This document shows positions 1 through 7,515 of a stretch of 23,690 bases of DNA, one piece after another; the first letter of the stretch is position 1, and each line of letters opens with the position of its first letter. A program made the translations under genes and the position numbers. The notes beneath the pieces are model-generated. The model had not been told where the DNA came from, did not search any database, and saw only the letters and a list, made by a program, of their open reading frames with translations. The stretch is from DASSHC01 sp035693105 (GTDB taxonomy: Bacteria; Chloroflexota; Chloroflexia; Thermomicrobiales; Thermomicrobiaceae), in NCBI GenBank assembly GCA_035693105.1, contig DASSHC010000513.1:1-23690 (forward strand), in the 5' to 3' direction.

Positions 1-1157
1 GCCAGCAGTTGCCCCGACATCTCCGGCTGCATCAGGTTGTAGATGCCCGCGCTGCCGCAGCAGAGCGACGACTCGGGCATCTCGACCAGCCTCAGCCCGG
101 GGATAGCCGCCAGCAGGCTGCGCGGCTGCTTGGTCACGCGCTGGGCGTGCGCCAGGTGACACGGCTCCTGGTAGGTCACCGTCAACGGGAGCGGCCCCGG
201 CTGCTCGCTGAGTCCCACCCCGGCCAGGAACTCGGTCACGTCCGTGACTTTGGCCGCGAAGGCAGCGGCGCGAGCGGTGTACTCCTCGTCACGCGCCAGC
301 AGGTGACCGTACTCCTTGAGCTGGGCGCCGCAGCCGGCTGCGTTGACGATGACGGCGTCGAGATTGGGGTTGTCGAACGCCTCGATGTTGCGCCGCGCCA
401 GCCGCCGCCCGCCCTCCGGATCGCCCGCGTGGACGTGCAGCGCGCCGCAGCAGGTCTGATCGGCCAGCAGCGTGACGTCGTAGCCGTTGCGCCGCAGCAC
501 CCGGATCGTCGCCTGATGTACCGGCGCGTAGGCCGTGCTCATGACGCAGCCGGTGAAGAGCCCGACCCGCCCGCGCCGCTCGCCGAGCGCCGGGTAGGTC
601 TCCCCACGCGGCACCACGAAGTCGTCGCTGAGAGACGGCATCAGCCGCTCGGCGTCGTCCATCCCGAGCAGCCGCAGCACGCCGCTCTTGCGCGCCGCCG
701 AGCGCAGGAGCGTGCGCTGGTAGAGCTTCAACCCGTTGTTGACCGCGCGGAAGACGCGCATGTCGCGGAAGAGCAGATCGAAGCCGGCGGCGCGCAGCAG
801 GCGCTTTTTGGGCGATGCAGGGATGTTCTTCTCAAGTTGCGCGCGCGAGGCTTCGAGGATCTGGCCATACTGCACGCCGGAGGGGCAGACTGCCTCGCAG
901 GCGCGGCAGTTCAGGCAGAGCGCCATCTCCTTCTGGAAGATCGGATCGGCCAGTTCCACCTCGCCGGTCGCGACCTGTTTCATCAGCCAGATGCGCCCGC
1001 GTGGCGACGAGCGCTCGCGCCCGGTGACGCGGTAGGTGGGGCAGGCGGGGAGGCAGAGCCCGCAGTGAACGCACGAGCGGATCACGTCGAAGCTCGGCGC
1101 CTCCGGGCCGCGAAAGTTGCTCGCCTGCTCGACGAGCTTCTCAATCTCCAGCACCAT
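1..1157 (-). CDS. glcF: Glycolate oxidase iron-sulfur subunit GlcF (3' end cut by window edge)
   Basis: This is the electron-transfer subunit of membrane-associated glycolate oxidase, which passes electrons from the flavin subunits to the respiratory chain. Reading the minus strand from the ATG at 1157 gives 385 codons without a stop before the left edge; E. coli GlcF is about 407 residues, so only the C-terminus is missing. Two ferredoxin-type clusters are visible, CVHCGLCLPACP at residues 29-40 and CLNCRACEAVCP at about 81-92. They are followed by the two cysteine-rich CCG-type domains of the family ('TCCGALHVHAGD', later 'CCGSAGIYNLMQPE'). It starts 13 bp after the glcE stop and is the last visible gene of glcD-glcE-glcF. 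The reading was made by direct translation and is unambiguous. Confidence 0.95.
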   Translation of the reverse strand, partial: MVLEIEKLVEQASNFRGPEAPSFDVIRSCVHCGLCLPACPTYRVTGRERSSPRGRIWLMKQVATGEVELADPIFQKEMALCLNCRACEAVCPSGVQYGQILEASRAQLEKNIPASPKKRLLRAAGFDLLFRDMRVFRAVNNGLKLYQRTLLRSAARKSGVLRLLGMDDAERLMPSLSDDFVVPRGETYPALGERRGRVGLFTGCVMSTAYAPVHQATIRVLRRNGYDVTLLADQTCCGALHVHAGDPEGGRRLARRNIEAFDNPNLDAVIVNAAGCGAQLKEYGHLLARDEEYTARAAAFAAKVTDVTEFLAGVGLSEQPGPLPLTVTYQEPCHLAHAQRVTKQPRSLLAAIPGLRLVEMPESSLCCGSAGIYNLMQPEMSGQLL

Positions 1158-1170
1158 GATCCACTGCTTT

Positions 1171-2424
1171 CTAGAGCCTGCCGATAAAGCGTCCGCGATT
1201 GAAGATGCGCCCGGGGTCGAACTGCTCCTTGAGCGCCTCCATCAGCGGGAAGCCCTCGTTGCGCGCGCCGAAGACATCGGTCTCCGCCTTGACCGCCGGG
1301 GGCGCGCTGAGCAGGCTGCGGTGGCTGCCGACGTGCGCCAAGCCCCGCCAGGCGCCCAATAACATGCCGTTGGTTCCGTTCAGACGCGCGTAGATCAGCC
1401 CACTTCCCAAATCGGCTGTGCGCTCCAGCGCCAATCCGGTCGCAATCGCCGCCGCACCACACGCCTCCAGCGCCACGGCAGCCTGTGATGGAGTCACACC
1501 GAGACGCACATTCATCCAGGCGCGCGCCGGTTCGGCCGAAAGCGCCCCGTTCAACGCGAGCCAGGTCGGCTGCGTCGCCGCGTCCTCCAGGACCGCGCTG
1601 TCGAGCGCGCCGGACGCGACCTCCTCGCGCACCCGGTCGGCCTGCCGCGTCACCGCCTCCGGCGGCGCCTCGCAGCGCAGCGCCAGCGTCCAGGCGGCAT
1701 CGCCCAACTCGGCAGCTCGGGCCGCGCCGGCATCGACCAGCGTGATCGCGGTTGGGCCGAGGGTCGACTCGCGCACGCGCATGGCCGCCTCCAGCGCCGG
1801 GGCCAGATCGGCGTAGCGCGCCAGCACCGTGCGCTGAGCGCGGGCCGCCGGCAACACCTTCAAGTTCAGCTGCACGATGATCCCCAGTGACCCGAGCGCA
1901 CCGTAGTTGAGCCGCATGAGATCAAAACCGGAGACGTTCTTGACCACTTTGCCGCCGCCGCGCGCCAGCGTGCCGTCCGGCAGCACCAGGCTGATCCCCA
2001 GGACCATATCCCGCGGCGAGCCGAAGCCGAAGCGGCGCGGACCGGCGATGCCGGTGGCGAAGACTCCGCCCAAGGTGGCACGCGCGGGGTCGGCCGCCTC
2101 GGCGGGCAGGAACTGCCCGTTCTGCCCCAGCAACTCGTTGGCGGCGCCGACCGTCGCCCCCGCCTGGATACCGATGGTCAGGTCGTCCGGCTCGTAGTCG
2201 ACGACCTGGTTCAGCCCGGTCAGGTCGAGCGCGAGCGCGGTGGGTCCGGCCAGATTGCCGAAGCCCATCTGCGTGCCGCCGCCCCAGGGGATCAGCGGTG
2301 ACTCGGAGGCAGCCGCCTCGCGCACGATCTCCCGCAGCTCGGCGACCGATTCCGGCCGCACGACCCGCTCCGGCCGCACGCCATCGACGGCGAACCTGTC
2401 GGCGTCTTGCTGTTCAGCCGACAT
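1171..2424 (-). CDS. glcE: Glycolate oxidase FAD-binding subunit GlcE
   Basis: Second flavin-type subunit of glycolate oxidase, required with GlcD and GlcF to oxidise glycolate to glyoxylate. The 417-residue product has a PCMH/FAD_binding_4 N-terminal half: 'VVRPESVAELREIVREA' near residue 20, 'PWGGGTQMGFGN' near 46 and the GlcE-like 'GGGKVVKNVSGFDLMRLNYG' near 155. The C-terminal 'FDPGRIFNRGRF' is the usual end of the FAD-linked oxidase family. It is longer than E. coli GlcE (about 350) but has no obvious insertion. Its ATG lies inside the end of glcD, overlapping it by 11 bases, so the two are probably translationally coupled. GlcD-type lactate dehydrogenase subunits share the fold, but the D-E-F order supports glycolate oxidase. 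Confidence 0.94.
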   Translation of the reverse strand: MSAEQQDADRFAVDGVRPERVVRPESVAELREIVREAAASESPLIPWGGGTQMGFGNLAGPTALALDLTGLNQVVDYEPDDLTIGIQAGATVGAANELLGQNGQFLPAEAADPARATLGGVFATGIAGPRRFGFGSPRDMVLGISLVLPDGTLARGGGKVVKNVSGFDLMRLNYGALGSLGIIVQLNLKVLPAARAQRTVLARYADLAPALEAAMRVRESTLGPTAITLVDAGAARAAELGDAAWTLALRCEAPPEAVTRQADRVREEVASGALDSAVLEDAATQPTWLALNGALSAEPARAWMNVRLGVTPSQAAVALEACGAAAIATGLALERTADLGSGLIYARLNGTNGMLLGAWRGLAHVGSHRSLLSAPPAVKAETDVFGARNEGFPLMEALKEQFDPGRIFNRGRFIGRL

Positions 2425-3874
2425 CGCTCAGCGCCTTGTAGGGGATCCCCTGCCGCTTGAGGCTGGCCACCTCGCCGCAGGAAAAGCCGGAGGGGAAGAC
2501 CTTGTCCGGGTTGAACATCTCGGTCGGGTCGAAGCTCAGCTTCAGCCCGGCCATGGCCGCCAGGTCGTCGGTGGTGAAGACCAGCGAGAGGAAGTTGTTC
2601 TTCTCCATGCCGATGCCGTGCTCGCCGGAGACGGTCCCGCCCAGGTCGACGCACCAGTGCAGCAGCTCGTCGCCGGCCCGCAGCACCTTCTCGATGTCGC
2701 CCTTGCGATAGCGGTCGAACAGGATCAGGGGGTGGAGATTGCCGTCGCCGGCGTGGAAGACGTTGGCGACCTGGAGCCGGTACTCGCGGCTCAGTTCGTC
2801 GACGCGCTTCAGCGTGATTGGAAGCTTGGTGCGCGGCACCACCGTATCCTGCAGGTAGTAGTTGGGCGCCAGCCGGCCCATCGCGCCGAAGGCCGCCTTG
2901 CGCCCGAGCCAGAGCAGATCACGCTCCTCCTGGGTGCGCGCCACGCGCACATCGAGCGCGTCGTGCTCGCGGCAAAGCTGGGCGATCGTCTCGCTGCTCT
3001 CGGCCACGATCTCCCGCAGCCCGTCGATCTCGATCAGCAGCACCGCGCCGGCGTCCTCGGGATAGCCGGCGTGAAACGCCGCCTCGACCGCCTTGATGCA
3101 GGTCGCGTCCATCATCTCCAAAGCCGCCGGCAGCAGCCCGCCCGCCACGATGGCCGAGACGGCGCTGGAGGCGCTCTCGACGTTGTTGAACGCGGCCAGC
3201 AGCACGTTGACCGCCTCAGGGTTGCGCGTCAGCCGCACCATCACCTTGGTGACGATGCCGAGCATCCCCTCGGAGCCGACCAGCGCCCCGGTCAGGTCGA
3301 CACCTGGCGTCTCCGGCACCGGACCGCCGGTCCAGAGGATCTGTCCGGTCGGTAGCACCACCTCCAGCCCGAGGATGTGGTTGGTGGTTACGCCGTACTT
3401 CAGGCAGTGCGGCCCGCCCGAGTTGTTGGCCACGTTGCCGCCGATGGTGCAGGAGCGCTGCGACGAGGGGTCGGGGGCGAAGAAGTAGCCGCGCGGCGTG
3501 GTCGCCTGTGTCAATTCCAGGTTGATCAGGCCCGGCTCGACGATGGCGTAGCGGTCGCGCTCGTTGATCTCCAGAATGCGGTTCATGCGCGTCAGCACCA
3601 CCAGGATGCCGCCGCGCGCCGCGATCGCGCCCCCGGCCAGCCCGGTACCCGCGCCGCGCGGCGTCACCGGCAACCCGGCCTCACACGCCAGCTTGACGAC
3701 CTCGGCCACCTGCCGGGCCGAGCGGGGCAGCACGACCACCGCCGGGCGGTGGTTGCCGGCGATGGCCTCGTCCGAGGCGTCGAGCTGATACACCCCGATC
3801 TCGGCCGGGTCCGTCACCACCCCGTCGCGTCCCACGATCGTTTCCAGCCTGGCTCGTACGCTCGCGACGTCCAT
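2414..3874 (-). CDS. glcD: Glycolate oxidase catalytic FAD subunit GlcD
   Basis: Catalytic flavoprotein that oxidises glycolate (often also D-lactate) to the 2-oxo acid; in many bacteria it feeds phosphoglycolate salvage or growth on glycolate. The 486-residue product has the FAD_binding_4 signature 'PRGAGTGLAGGA' near residue 72, 'CTIGGNVANNSGG' near 142 and 'HCLKYGVTTNHILGLE' just after. The FAD-oxidase C-terminal domain carries 'HAGDGNLHPLI' and 'SGEHGIGMEKN'. Length matches E. coli GlcD (499). The start has a purine-rich RBS (GAGGGGGT) 6 bases upstream. It leads the minus-strand glcDEF operon, with a sigma70-like promoter just upstream. A D-lactate dehydrogenase role cannot be excluded from sequence alone. 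Confidence 0.95.
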   Translation of the reverse strand: MDVASVRARLETIVGRDGVVTDPAEIGVYQLDASDEAIAGNHRPAVVVLPRSARQVAEVVKLACEAGLPVTPRGAGTGLAGGAIAARGGILVVLTRMNRILEINERDRYAIVEPGLINLELTQATTPRGYFFAPDPSSQRSCTIGGNVANNSGGPHCLKYGVTTNHILGLEVVLPTGQILWTGGPVPETPGVDLTGALVGSEGMLGIVTKVMVRLTRNPEAVNVLLAAFNNVESASSAVSAIVAGGLLPAALEMMDATCIKAVEAAFHAGYPEDAGAVLLIEIDGLREIVAESSETIAQLCREHDALDVRVARTQEERDLLWLGRKAAFGAMGRLAPNYYLQDTVVPRTKLPITLKRVDELSREYRLQVANVFHAGDGNLHPLILFDRYRKGDIEKVLRAGDELLHWCVDLGGTVSGEHGIGMEKNNFLSLVFTTDDLAAMAGLKLSFDPTEMFNPDKVFPSGFSCGEVASLKRQGIPYKALSDVG

Positions 3875-3910
3875 GGGTTACCCCCTCGGTTGACGGTCCA
3901 TTTTATGAGA

Positions 3911-3939
3911 AGTATGCGGGAGGCGACGGGTCACAGCAA
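3911..3939 (-). promoter_or_regulatory. Candidate sigma70 promoter for glcDEF
   Basis: On the minus strand TTGCTG (3934-3939) is separated by exactly 17 bases from CATACT (3911-3916). Transcription would start near 3904, about 30 bases before the glcD ATG. The -35 box matches only 3 of 6 consensus positions, so this is a prediction based on spacing and location. Confidence 0.4.
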
Positions 3940-4038
3940 GCTCGCCGCCCAAAAGGGCATACGTACGCGGTAGAACGCAAGCCGGACGCCGCCGCCTGTG
4001 GCATACTCGGGGCGTCGGTGTAATGAAGGGAGCGCGGC

Positions 4039-4509
4039 ATGGCCGGAACAAACTATTGGGTCGTCGTCGGTTCGCCGGAGAACTTCGCCACCACGCGCGA
4101 GCATGGCTTCACCATCCAGGGCTTCAAGAGCCGGCACCGCAAGAAGGCGGAGCGCATGCAGCCGGACGACAAGCTGGTCTACTACGTCACCGGGGTCAAG
4201 GGCTTCGGCGCGGTCGCCACCATCACCAGTCCGTATTTCGAGGACCACACACTGATCTGGCACAGCACCAACAAGAAGCGCCAGGAAGAGGATTACCCCT
4301 GGCGCGTCTATATCGAGCCCGACCTGACGCTCCCCGACGGCGTCTTCCTGCCCGCCGAAGAGATCGCCCGCGCCATGACCTACGTGCAGAAGTGGCCGGC
4401 GGAGAACTGGACGCTCGCCTTTCAGGGCAACCTGCACCAGATCGACCAGCACGACTTCGAGCTGATCAACGAGGCGCTGTTGGAGGCCGCGGCGGCGTCG
4501 CCGGCCTGA
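4039..4509 (+). CDS. EVE domain protein
   Basis: Stand-alone EVE domain of 156 residues. The fold is a PUA-like relative of YTH, and EVE domains are known or proposed to bind modified bases in nucleic acids; many are found with restriction or RNA-modification systems. Seen here: the N-terminal strand 'NYWVVVGSPENF' (residues 5-16), 'GFKSRHRKKAERMQPDDKLVYYVTG' region with the K/R-rich turn (about 29-53), 'FGAVATITS' (57-65), 'YPWRVYIEP' (86-94) and a C-terminal helix ending with 'FELINEALLEA'. Length is typical of single-domain EVE proteins. The ATG follows GAAGGGAG at a good RBS distance. No methyltransferase or nuclease gene lies beside it, so context gives no specific role. Confidence 0.87.
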   Translation: MAGTNYWVVVGSPENFATTREHGFTIQGFKSRHRKKAERMQPDDKLVYYVTGVKGFGAVATITSPYFEDHTLIWHSTNKKRQEEDYPWRVYIEPDLTLPDGVFLPAEEIARAMTYVQKWPAENWTLAFQGNLHQIDQHDFELINEALLEAAAASPA

Positions 4510-4694
4510 GCGCCACCCCGGCACGTCCTCTGCGTCACCCCGTCTGGAGATGTCCTATCGCTCTCCGATATGGTAATGTCGAGATACCGCCGGATCCATC
4601 GCGGCGGAGGTGTTGATCGCGAGGGCCTGCCGTTCCTGAGCGCTACGACCGCCGGGATGGCTGACGTGGGCCGGGGAGCGGCCCTGGAGGAGTT

Positions 4695-5057
4695 ATGTCG
4701 TCTACGGGGAACGCAATCAAAGCCACGTTATTGACCTTCGTCATCGCCGCGGCCTGCTTCTTGCCGCCAGTTCTGCACTTCCTGACCGGCCCGCTCGGCC
4801 CAGCCATCGGCGGTTACTTCGCCGGGCACAAGTTCCGCGTCACCCCGGGCCAGGCGGTGATCGTGGGCGTTATCGTCGGCATTACGGTCGGCATCCTCGG
4901 CCCCTACCTGATCCACGCGCTCACGCTCCCGGGTTATCATCCCACCACGTTGATCACGATCTTCTTCTTTGGCTTCGCGATCCTCTACACGGGCATCCTC
5001 AGTGGCGTGGCCGCCTGGGCCGGCGGGGTAGCGGCGCGTGAGGCCACGACTACCTAG
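4695..5057 (+). CDS. Small integral membrane protein of unknown function
   Basis: The product has 120 residues and I do not recognise the family. It is dominated by three hydrophobic stretches: about residues 8-31, 52-75 and 86-112. They are linked by a short cytoplasm-like basic loop ('AGHKFRVTPGQ') and a His/Pro-containing turn. Glycines are common in the second and third segments ('VGVIVGITVGILGP'), which is typical of tightly packed small membrane proteins. The start is well supported: GGAGGAG lies just upstream of the ATG. The next gene follows 11 bases after the stop in the same direction, so the two are probably cotranscribed. No catalytic or binding motif is visible. Confidence 0.75.
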   Translation: MSSTGNAIKATLLTFVIAAACFLPPVLHFLTGPLGPAIGGYFAGHKFRVTPGQAVIVGVIVGITVGILGPYLIHALTLPGYHPTTLITIFFFGFAILYTGILSGVAAWAGGVAAREATTT

Positions 5058-5068
5058 CGGAGGATGAG

Positions 5069-5284
5069 ATGGGCTACTGTCCACGGTGTGGCGAGAACTC
5101 GGCACTGAACGACGGCACGAGCGAGCGCGAGTCTACCCCGGCCGTACTGCGCATACCCGCCGCCTCGCGCATCGTTCACCTGCCCCACCTGGGCGACGAG
5201 CCGGAACCGGTGGTCAGCTATGGCGGCACCCGCTTCAGGGTCACGCGTGTAGGGGACGACTTGTTATTGCGGGCATTGGAGTAA
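5069..5284 (+). CDS. Small 71-residue protein of unknown function with one CxxC
   Basis: Short hypothetical protein. It begins 'MGYCPRCGENSALN', a zinc-ribbon-like half motif (C4 and C7), but no second Cys pair follows, so a full zinc ribbon is not present unless it dimerises. The middle is polar and low in structure; the C-terminal half ('VVSYGGTRFRVTRVGDDLLLRALE') looks like a small beta-rich unit. GGAGGATGAG sits directly upstream of the ATG, and the gene follows the membrane protein by only 11 bases, which argues that it is translated. I cannot assign a function. Confidence 0.6.
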   Translation: MGYCPRCGENSALNDGTSERESTPAVLRIPAASRIVHLPHLGDEPEPVVSYGGTRFRVTRVGDDLLLRALE

Positions 5285-5380
5285 TGGTCGGGGCTGGGGC
5301 GACGACGGCTGGCTGACGAAAACACGAGGCACCCAACTGCGTCGTAAGCCAGACCCGTTGACCCCACTCGAAGACGGCGA

Positions 5381-5415
5381 CACAAACAACAAGGCCGCGC
5401 CGGTGTGGCGCGGCC
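5381..5415 (-). terminator. Rho-independent terminator of ssrA
   Basis: Perfect 9-bp inverted repeat GGCCGCGCC (5393-5401) and GGCGCGGCC (5407-5415) with a 5-base loop. Read on the minus strand it is followed by the T-rich run TTGTTGTTTGTG (5392-5381). It begins 6 bases after the CCA end of the tmRNA, where a terminator is expected. Confidence 0.85.
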
Positions 5416-5420
5416 CGTCT

Positions 5421-5773
5421 TGGTGGAGATGGGGGGAATCGAACCCCCGTCCAGCACCTTCAGCCGAAGATATCCTACAAGCTTAGTCGGCGATTTGTGA
5501 CCGCTTGGAACCCCCACCGACCGGGTTTCGTCGCGGTTGAACGCGTTATCTTTGGCTACCGTACCCGTTCAGTCGGGCAGCCGCACCTCGACATTGTGAC
5601 GCCCGGTTCCAAACCCATCGAGGTGAGGTCTGGGCGGACGTGGCCGGCGTTTAACTACGCAGCCAGAGCAAGTTCACGGTTGCCAGTTATGGCGTTGCCC
5701 CTTTTTACGAGTCCCGGGGCGACCTCGGCTTGCAATCTTCGCACCTACAGCCCTGTCGAAACCGGACATCCCC
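5421..5773 (-). ncRNA. ssrA: Transfer-messenger RNA (tmRNA)
   Basis: tmRNA rescues stalled ribosomes by acting first as alanyl-tRNA, then as a short mRNA encoding a degradation tag. The 353-nt gene starts GGGGATG and ends CATCTCC-ACCA; the two ends pair over 7 bp including a G3-U wobble, the alanyl-tRNA synthetase identity element. The 5' domain continues 'TCCGGTTTCGACAGGG' and the 3' side has a T-arm 'GGGGGTTCGATTCCCCC'. CCA is encoded. The tag frame (5655-5699) reads GNAITGNRELALAA then TAG, ending in the LALAA type recognised by ClpXP-like proteases. The resume codon is assigned as GGC by inference. The gene lies directly downstream of smpB with its own promoter and terminator. Confidence 0.96.
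5655..5699 (-). other. tmRNA proteolysis-tag reading frame
   Basis: Inside ssrA, the frame GGC AAC GCC ATA ACT ... GCT GCG TAG encodes GNAITGNRELALAA. The hydrophobic LALAA end matches the typical degradation signal. The exact first codon is inferred from its position after the A-rich segment (GTAAAAAGG), so the tag could be a residue or two different at its N-terminus. Confidence 0.75.
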
Positions 5774-5786
5774 AGGTGCAGTCCGA

Positions 5787-5815
5787 ATTATCGCACGGAT
5801 CGCCGGATTTTTCAA
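5787..5815 (-). promoter_or_regulatory. Sigma70 promoter of ssrA
   Basis: On the minus strand TTGAAA (5810-5815) and GATAAT (5787-5792) are separated by exactly 17 bases; each matches 5 of 6 consensus bases. The predicted start near 5780 lies about 7 bases before the mature tmRNA 5' end at 5773, leaving a short leader for RNase P to remove. It sits in the 67-base gap after smpB, so ssrA can be transcribed independently. Confidence 0.8.
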
Positions 5816-5840
5816 GTGTACGGACGGCGTGGACATCGCG

Positions 5841-6323
5841 CTACTGCTCGCGCAACGCCCGCTCAACCGCCCGGCGCGCGTCACGCTCGGCCAGCGCGTC
5901 GCGCTTGTCGTAGAGCTTCTTGCCGCGAGCCAGCGCCAGGTCGATCTTTGCCCGCCCCTTGCGCAGCGCCAGCCGCAGCGGTATCAGCGTCATCCCTTTG
6001 GCCTCGATCTGCTGCCGCAGCACGTCGAGCTCGCGCCGGTGCACCAGCAGCTTGCGCGGCCGGTCCGGCTCGTGATTGAAATACGCGCCGGAGTGCTCGT
6101 AGGGCGAGATGTGCGCGCCGATCAGCCAGAGCTCGCCATTCTCGATGCGCGCGTAGGCGTCGCGCAGGTTGACCCGCCCCTCACGCACCGATTTGATCTC
6201 GGTGCCGCGCAGCACCAGACCCGCCTCGATCTCCTGCTCAATGTGGTAGTCGTGGAACGCCTTGCGATTGACGGTGATGACTCGCTCACCGCCGGCCGCC
6301 TGCTCCACCTTGGTCCTGGCCAT
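5841..6323 (-). CDS. smpB: SsrA-binding protein SmpB
   Basis: Essential protein partner of tmRNA; it binds the tRNA-like domain and its C-terminal tail probes the empty mRNA channel of stalled ribosomes. The 160-residue product matches the family throughout: 'HDYHIEQEIEAGLVLRGTEI' near residue 24, 'VREGRVNLRDAYA' near 46, 'PYEHSGAYFNHEPDRPRKLL' near 74. The C-terminal 'YDKRDALAERDARR' holds the DKR motif of the decoding-centre tail. Length is normal. The gene is read in the same direction as ssrA, 67 bases upstream of it, so both parts of the rescue system lie together. It diverges from the methyltransferase at 6405. Confidence 0.98.
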   Translation of the reverse strand: MARTKVEQAAGGERVITVNRKAFHDYHIEQEIEAGLVLRGTEIKSVREGRVNLRDAYARIENGELWLIGAHISPYEHSGAYFNHEPDRPRKLLVHRRELDVLRQQIEAKGMTLIPLRLALRKGRAKIDLALARGKKLYDKRDALAERDARRAVERALREQ

Positions 6324-6392
6324 GTTCGCTGTCTCGCTGTCCGCGGCGGGGGCGCTTCGCGGCCCGCGCTGTTCGATGAGCCGGCGCGCACG

Positions 6393-6398
6393 TAGAAT
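6393..6398 (+). promoter_or_regulatory. -10 element 6 bases before the methyltransferase ATG
   Basis: TAGAAT is followed by 6 bases and then the ATG at 6405. A start 6-7 bases after the -10 box would put the first transcribed base at the ATG itself, giving a leaderless mRNA. No Shine-Dalgarno sequence is seen and the -35 region (TGTTCG) is weak. Confidence 0.4.
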
Positions 6399-6404
6399 GC
6401 CGCC

Positions 6405-7172
6405 ATGAGCGAGGCATTTTACCAGACCATCGCCCCCTGGTACGACCTCGAGTTCGCGCGCTTCGACGCCGACCTGGAGCTCTACCTCGGCTACGCCGGC
6501 ATCGTCGGCGGCCCGGTCCTGGAGCCGGCCTGCGGCACCGGGCGCCTGCTGGTCCCGCTGGCCCAGGCCGGCTACACGGTCGTTGGGGTCGACTCCTCGG
6601 CGGCGATGATCGAGCGGGCGCGCGCGCGCATCGCCGCGGCCGGTGTCGACGGCGCCTCGGTCGAGCCGGGCGACATGCGCGCCCTGAGCCGCTTCCAGGA
6701 GTGCAGTTTTCGCCTGGTCATCATCGCGCTCAACTCATTTCTGCACCTGGAGACGCGCGAGGACCAGTTAGCCACGTTGCGTGCCGCGCGGCGCGTGCTC
6801 GACCGCGACGGCCTCTTCATTCTCGACATCTTCCACGCCACCCCCGCCGTGCTGCAAGGGATGGACGACCGCTTCGTGCTCGACGGCCACTGGCCCCTGC
6901 CCGGCGGCGGCCAACTCGTGCGCTTCAGCCAGCGGCGCGTCCATCCCGCAACCCAACTGATCGACTCCGTCCTCTTCTACGATCATCTGAGCGCGGGCGG
7001 CGAGCTGCGGCGCACCATGGCCGCCTACACCATGCGCTATCTGCATCGTTTCGAATTGGAGGGGCTGATCGGGGAGGCAGGGCTGGCGATCGAGGGCATC
7101 TACGGCGATTACTCGCTGCAGCCGCTGGAGGATGGTTCGCCGCAGCTCATCGTGGTCGCCCACCGGGACTGA
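6405..7172 (+). CDS. Class I SAM-dependent methyltransferase
   Basis: 255-residue Rossmann-fold methyltransferase of unknown substrate. Motif I 'VLEPACGTGRLLVPLAQ' (about residues 38-54) binds S-adenosylmethionine; 'VVGVDSSAAMIERAR' supplies the acidic residue for the ribose, 'PGDMRAL' is motif II/III-like, and 'FILDIFHATP' follows the fourth strand region. The C-terminal half ('VRFSQRRVHPATQLIDSVLF', 'YLHRFELEGLIGEAGL') resembles small-molecule methyltransferases of the UbiE/Methyltransf_25 group. It diverges from smpB and is followed 73 bases later by the epimerase relic and aroA in the same direction. Substrate cannot be inferred from context. Confidence 0.85.
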   Translation: MSEAFYQTIAPWYDLEFARFDADLELYLGYAGIVGGPVLEPACGTGRLLVPLAQAGYTVVGVDSSAAMIERARARIAAAGVDGASVEPGDMRALSRFQECSFRLVIIALNSFLHLETREDQLATLRAARRVLDRDGLFILDIFHATPAVLQGMDDRFVLDGHWPLPGGGQLVRFSQRRVHPATQLIDSVLFYDHLSAGGELRRTMAAYTMRYLHRFELEGLIGEAGLAIEGIYGDYSLQPLEDGSPQLIVVAHRD

Positions 7173-7181
7173 GCGAATGGC

Positions 7182-7190
7182 TGCTATACT
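7182..7190 (+). promoter_or_regulatory. Possible extended -10 promoter ahead of the epimerase relic and aroA
   Basis: TGC-TATACT forms an extended -10 element (TGn plus a hexamer matching 5 of 6) 10 bases after the methyltransferase stop. There is no recognisable -35 box, which extended -10 promoters can lack. Transcription would begin near 7197 and could read through the short ORF into aroA. Confidence 0.35.
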
Positions 7191-7245
7191 ACTCGCCGGT
7201 ACGACCTTCCCTGGATTATGTCACTCACGTGAGGAATGATCCGGC

Positions 7246-7500
7246 GTGATTCAAGGGGTGGAGATCACGCGACTGACGACGCATGCCGACGAGCGCGGCT
7301 CGCTGACCGAGCTAATCCGGCGCGACGATCCCTTCTTCGAGCAGTTCGGCCAGTGCCATGTCTCGATCGGCTACCCCGGCGTGATCCGCGGCTCCAAGAA
7401 CATCGGCGTTGAGCCGTACGACCCGGCCGACTCCGACGAGTACCGCATCTCCTTCGATTCGCCCGACATCCCTTACTCCTGGGACATTAGCGTGCACTAG
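7246..7500 (+). pseudogene. Internally deleted dTDP-4-dehydrorhamnose 3,5-epimerase-like gene
   Basis: This 84-residue ORF looks like the two ends of an RmlC-type sugar epimerase joined in frame. Residues 1-48 match the family N-terminus in style: 'HADERGSLTELIR', a 'DDPFFEQFGQCHVSIGYPGV' stretch and 'GVIRG', where the family normally continues with 'WHxH'. From about residue 50, 'NIGVEPYDPADSDEY' and 'SPDIPYSWDI' resemble the extreme C-terminus of the same family. The cupin core with the catalytic His and Tyr, roughly 100 residues, is absent, so epimerase activity is not expected. The GTG start follows GAGGA at 10 bases. The frame is open, so it may still be translated. Family assignment is from remembered motifs, not alignment. 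Confidence 0.65.
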
Positions 7501-7515
7501 CGCGAGGACGGCCGC

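Noticed and set aside
2240..3355. 371-residue plus-strand open frame
   Set aside because: Antisense to glcD and glcE; no domain, and repeated His/Gln/Arg/Val composition typical of a shadow frame.
3931..4524. 197-residue minus-strand open frame
   Set aside because: Antisense to the EVE-domain gene, which has a good RBS and clear fold motifs.
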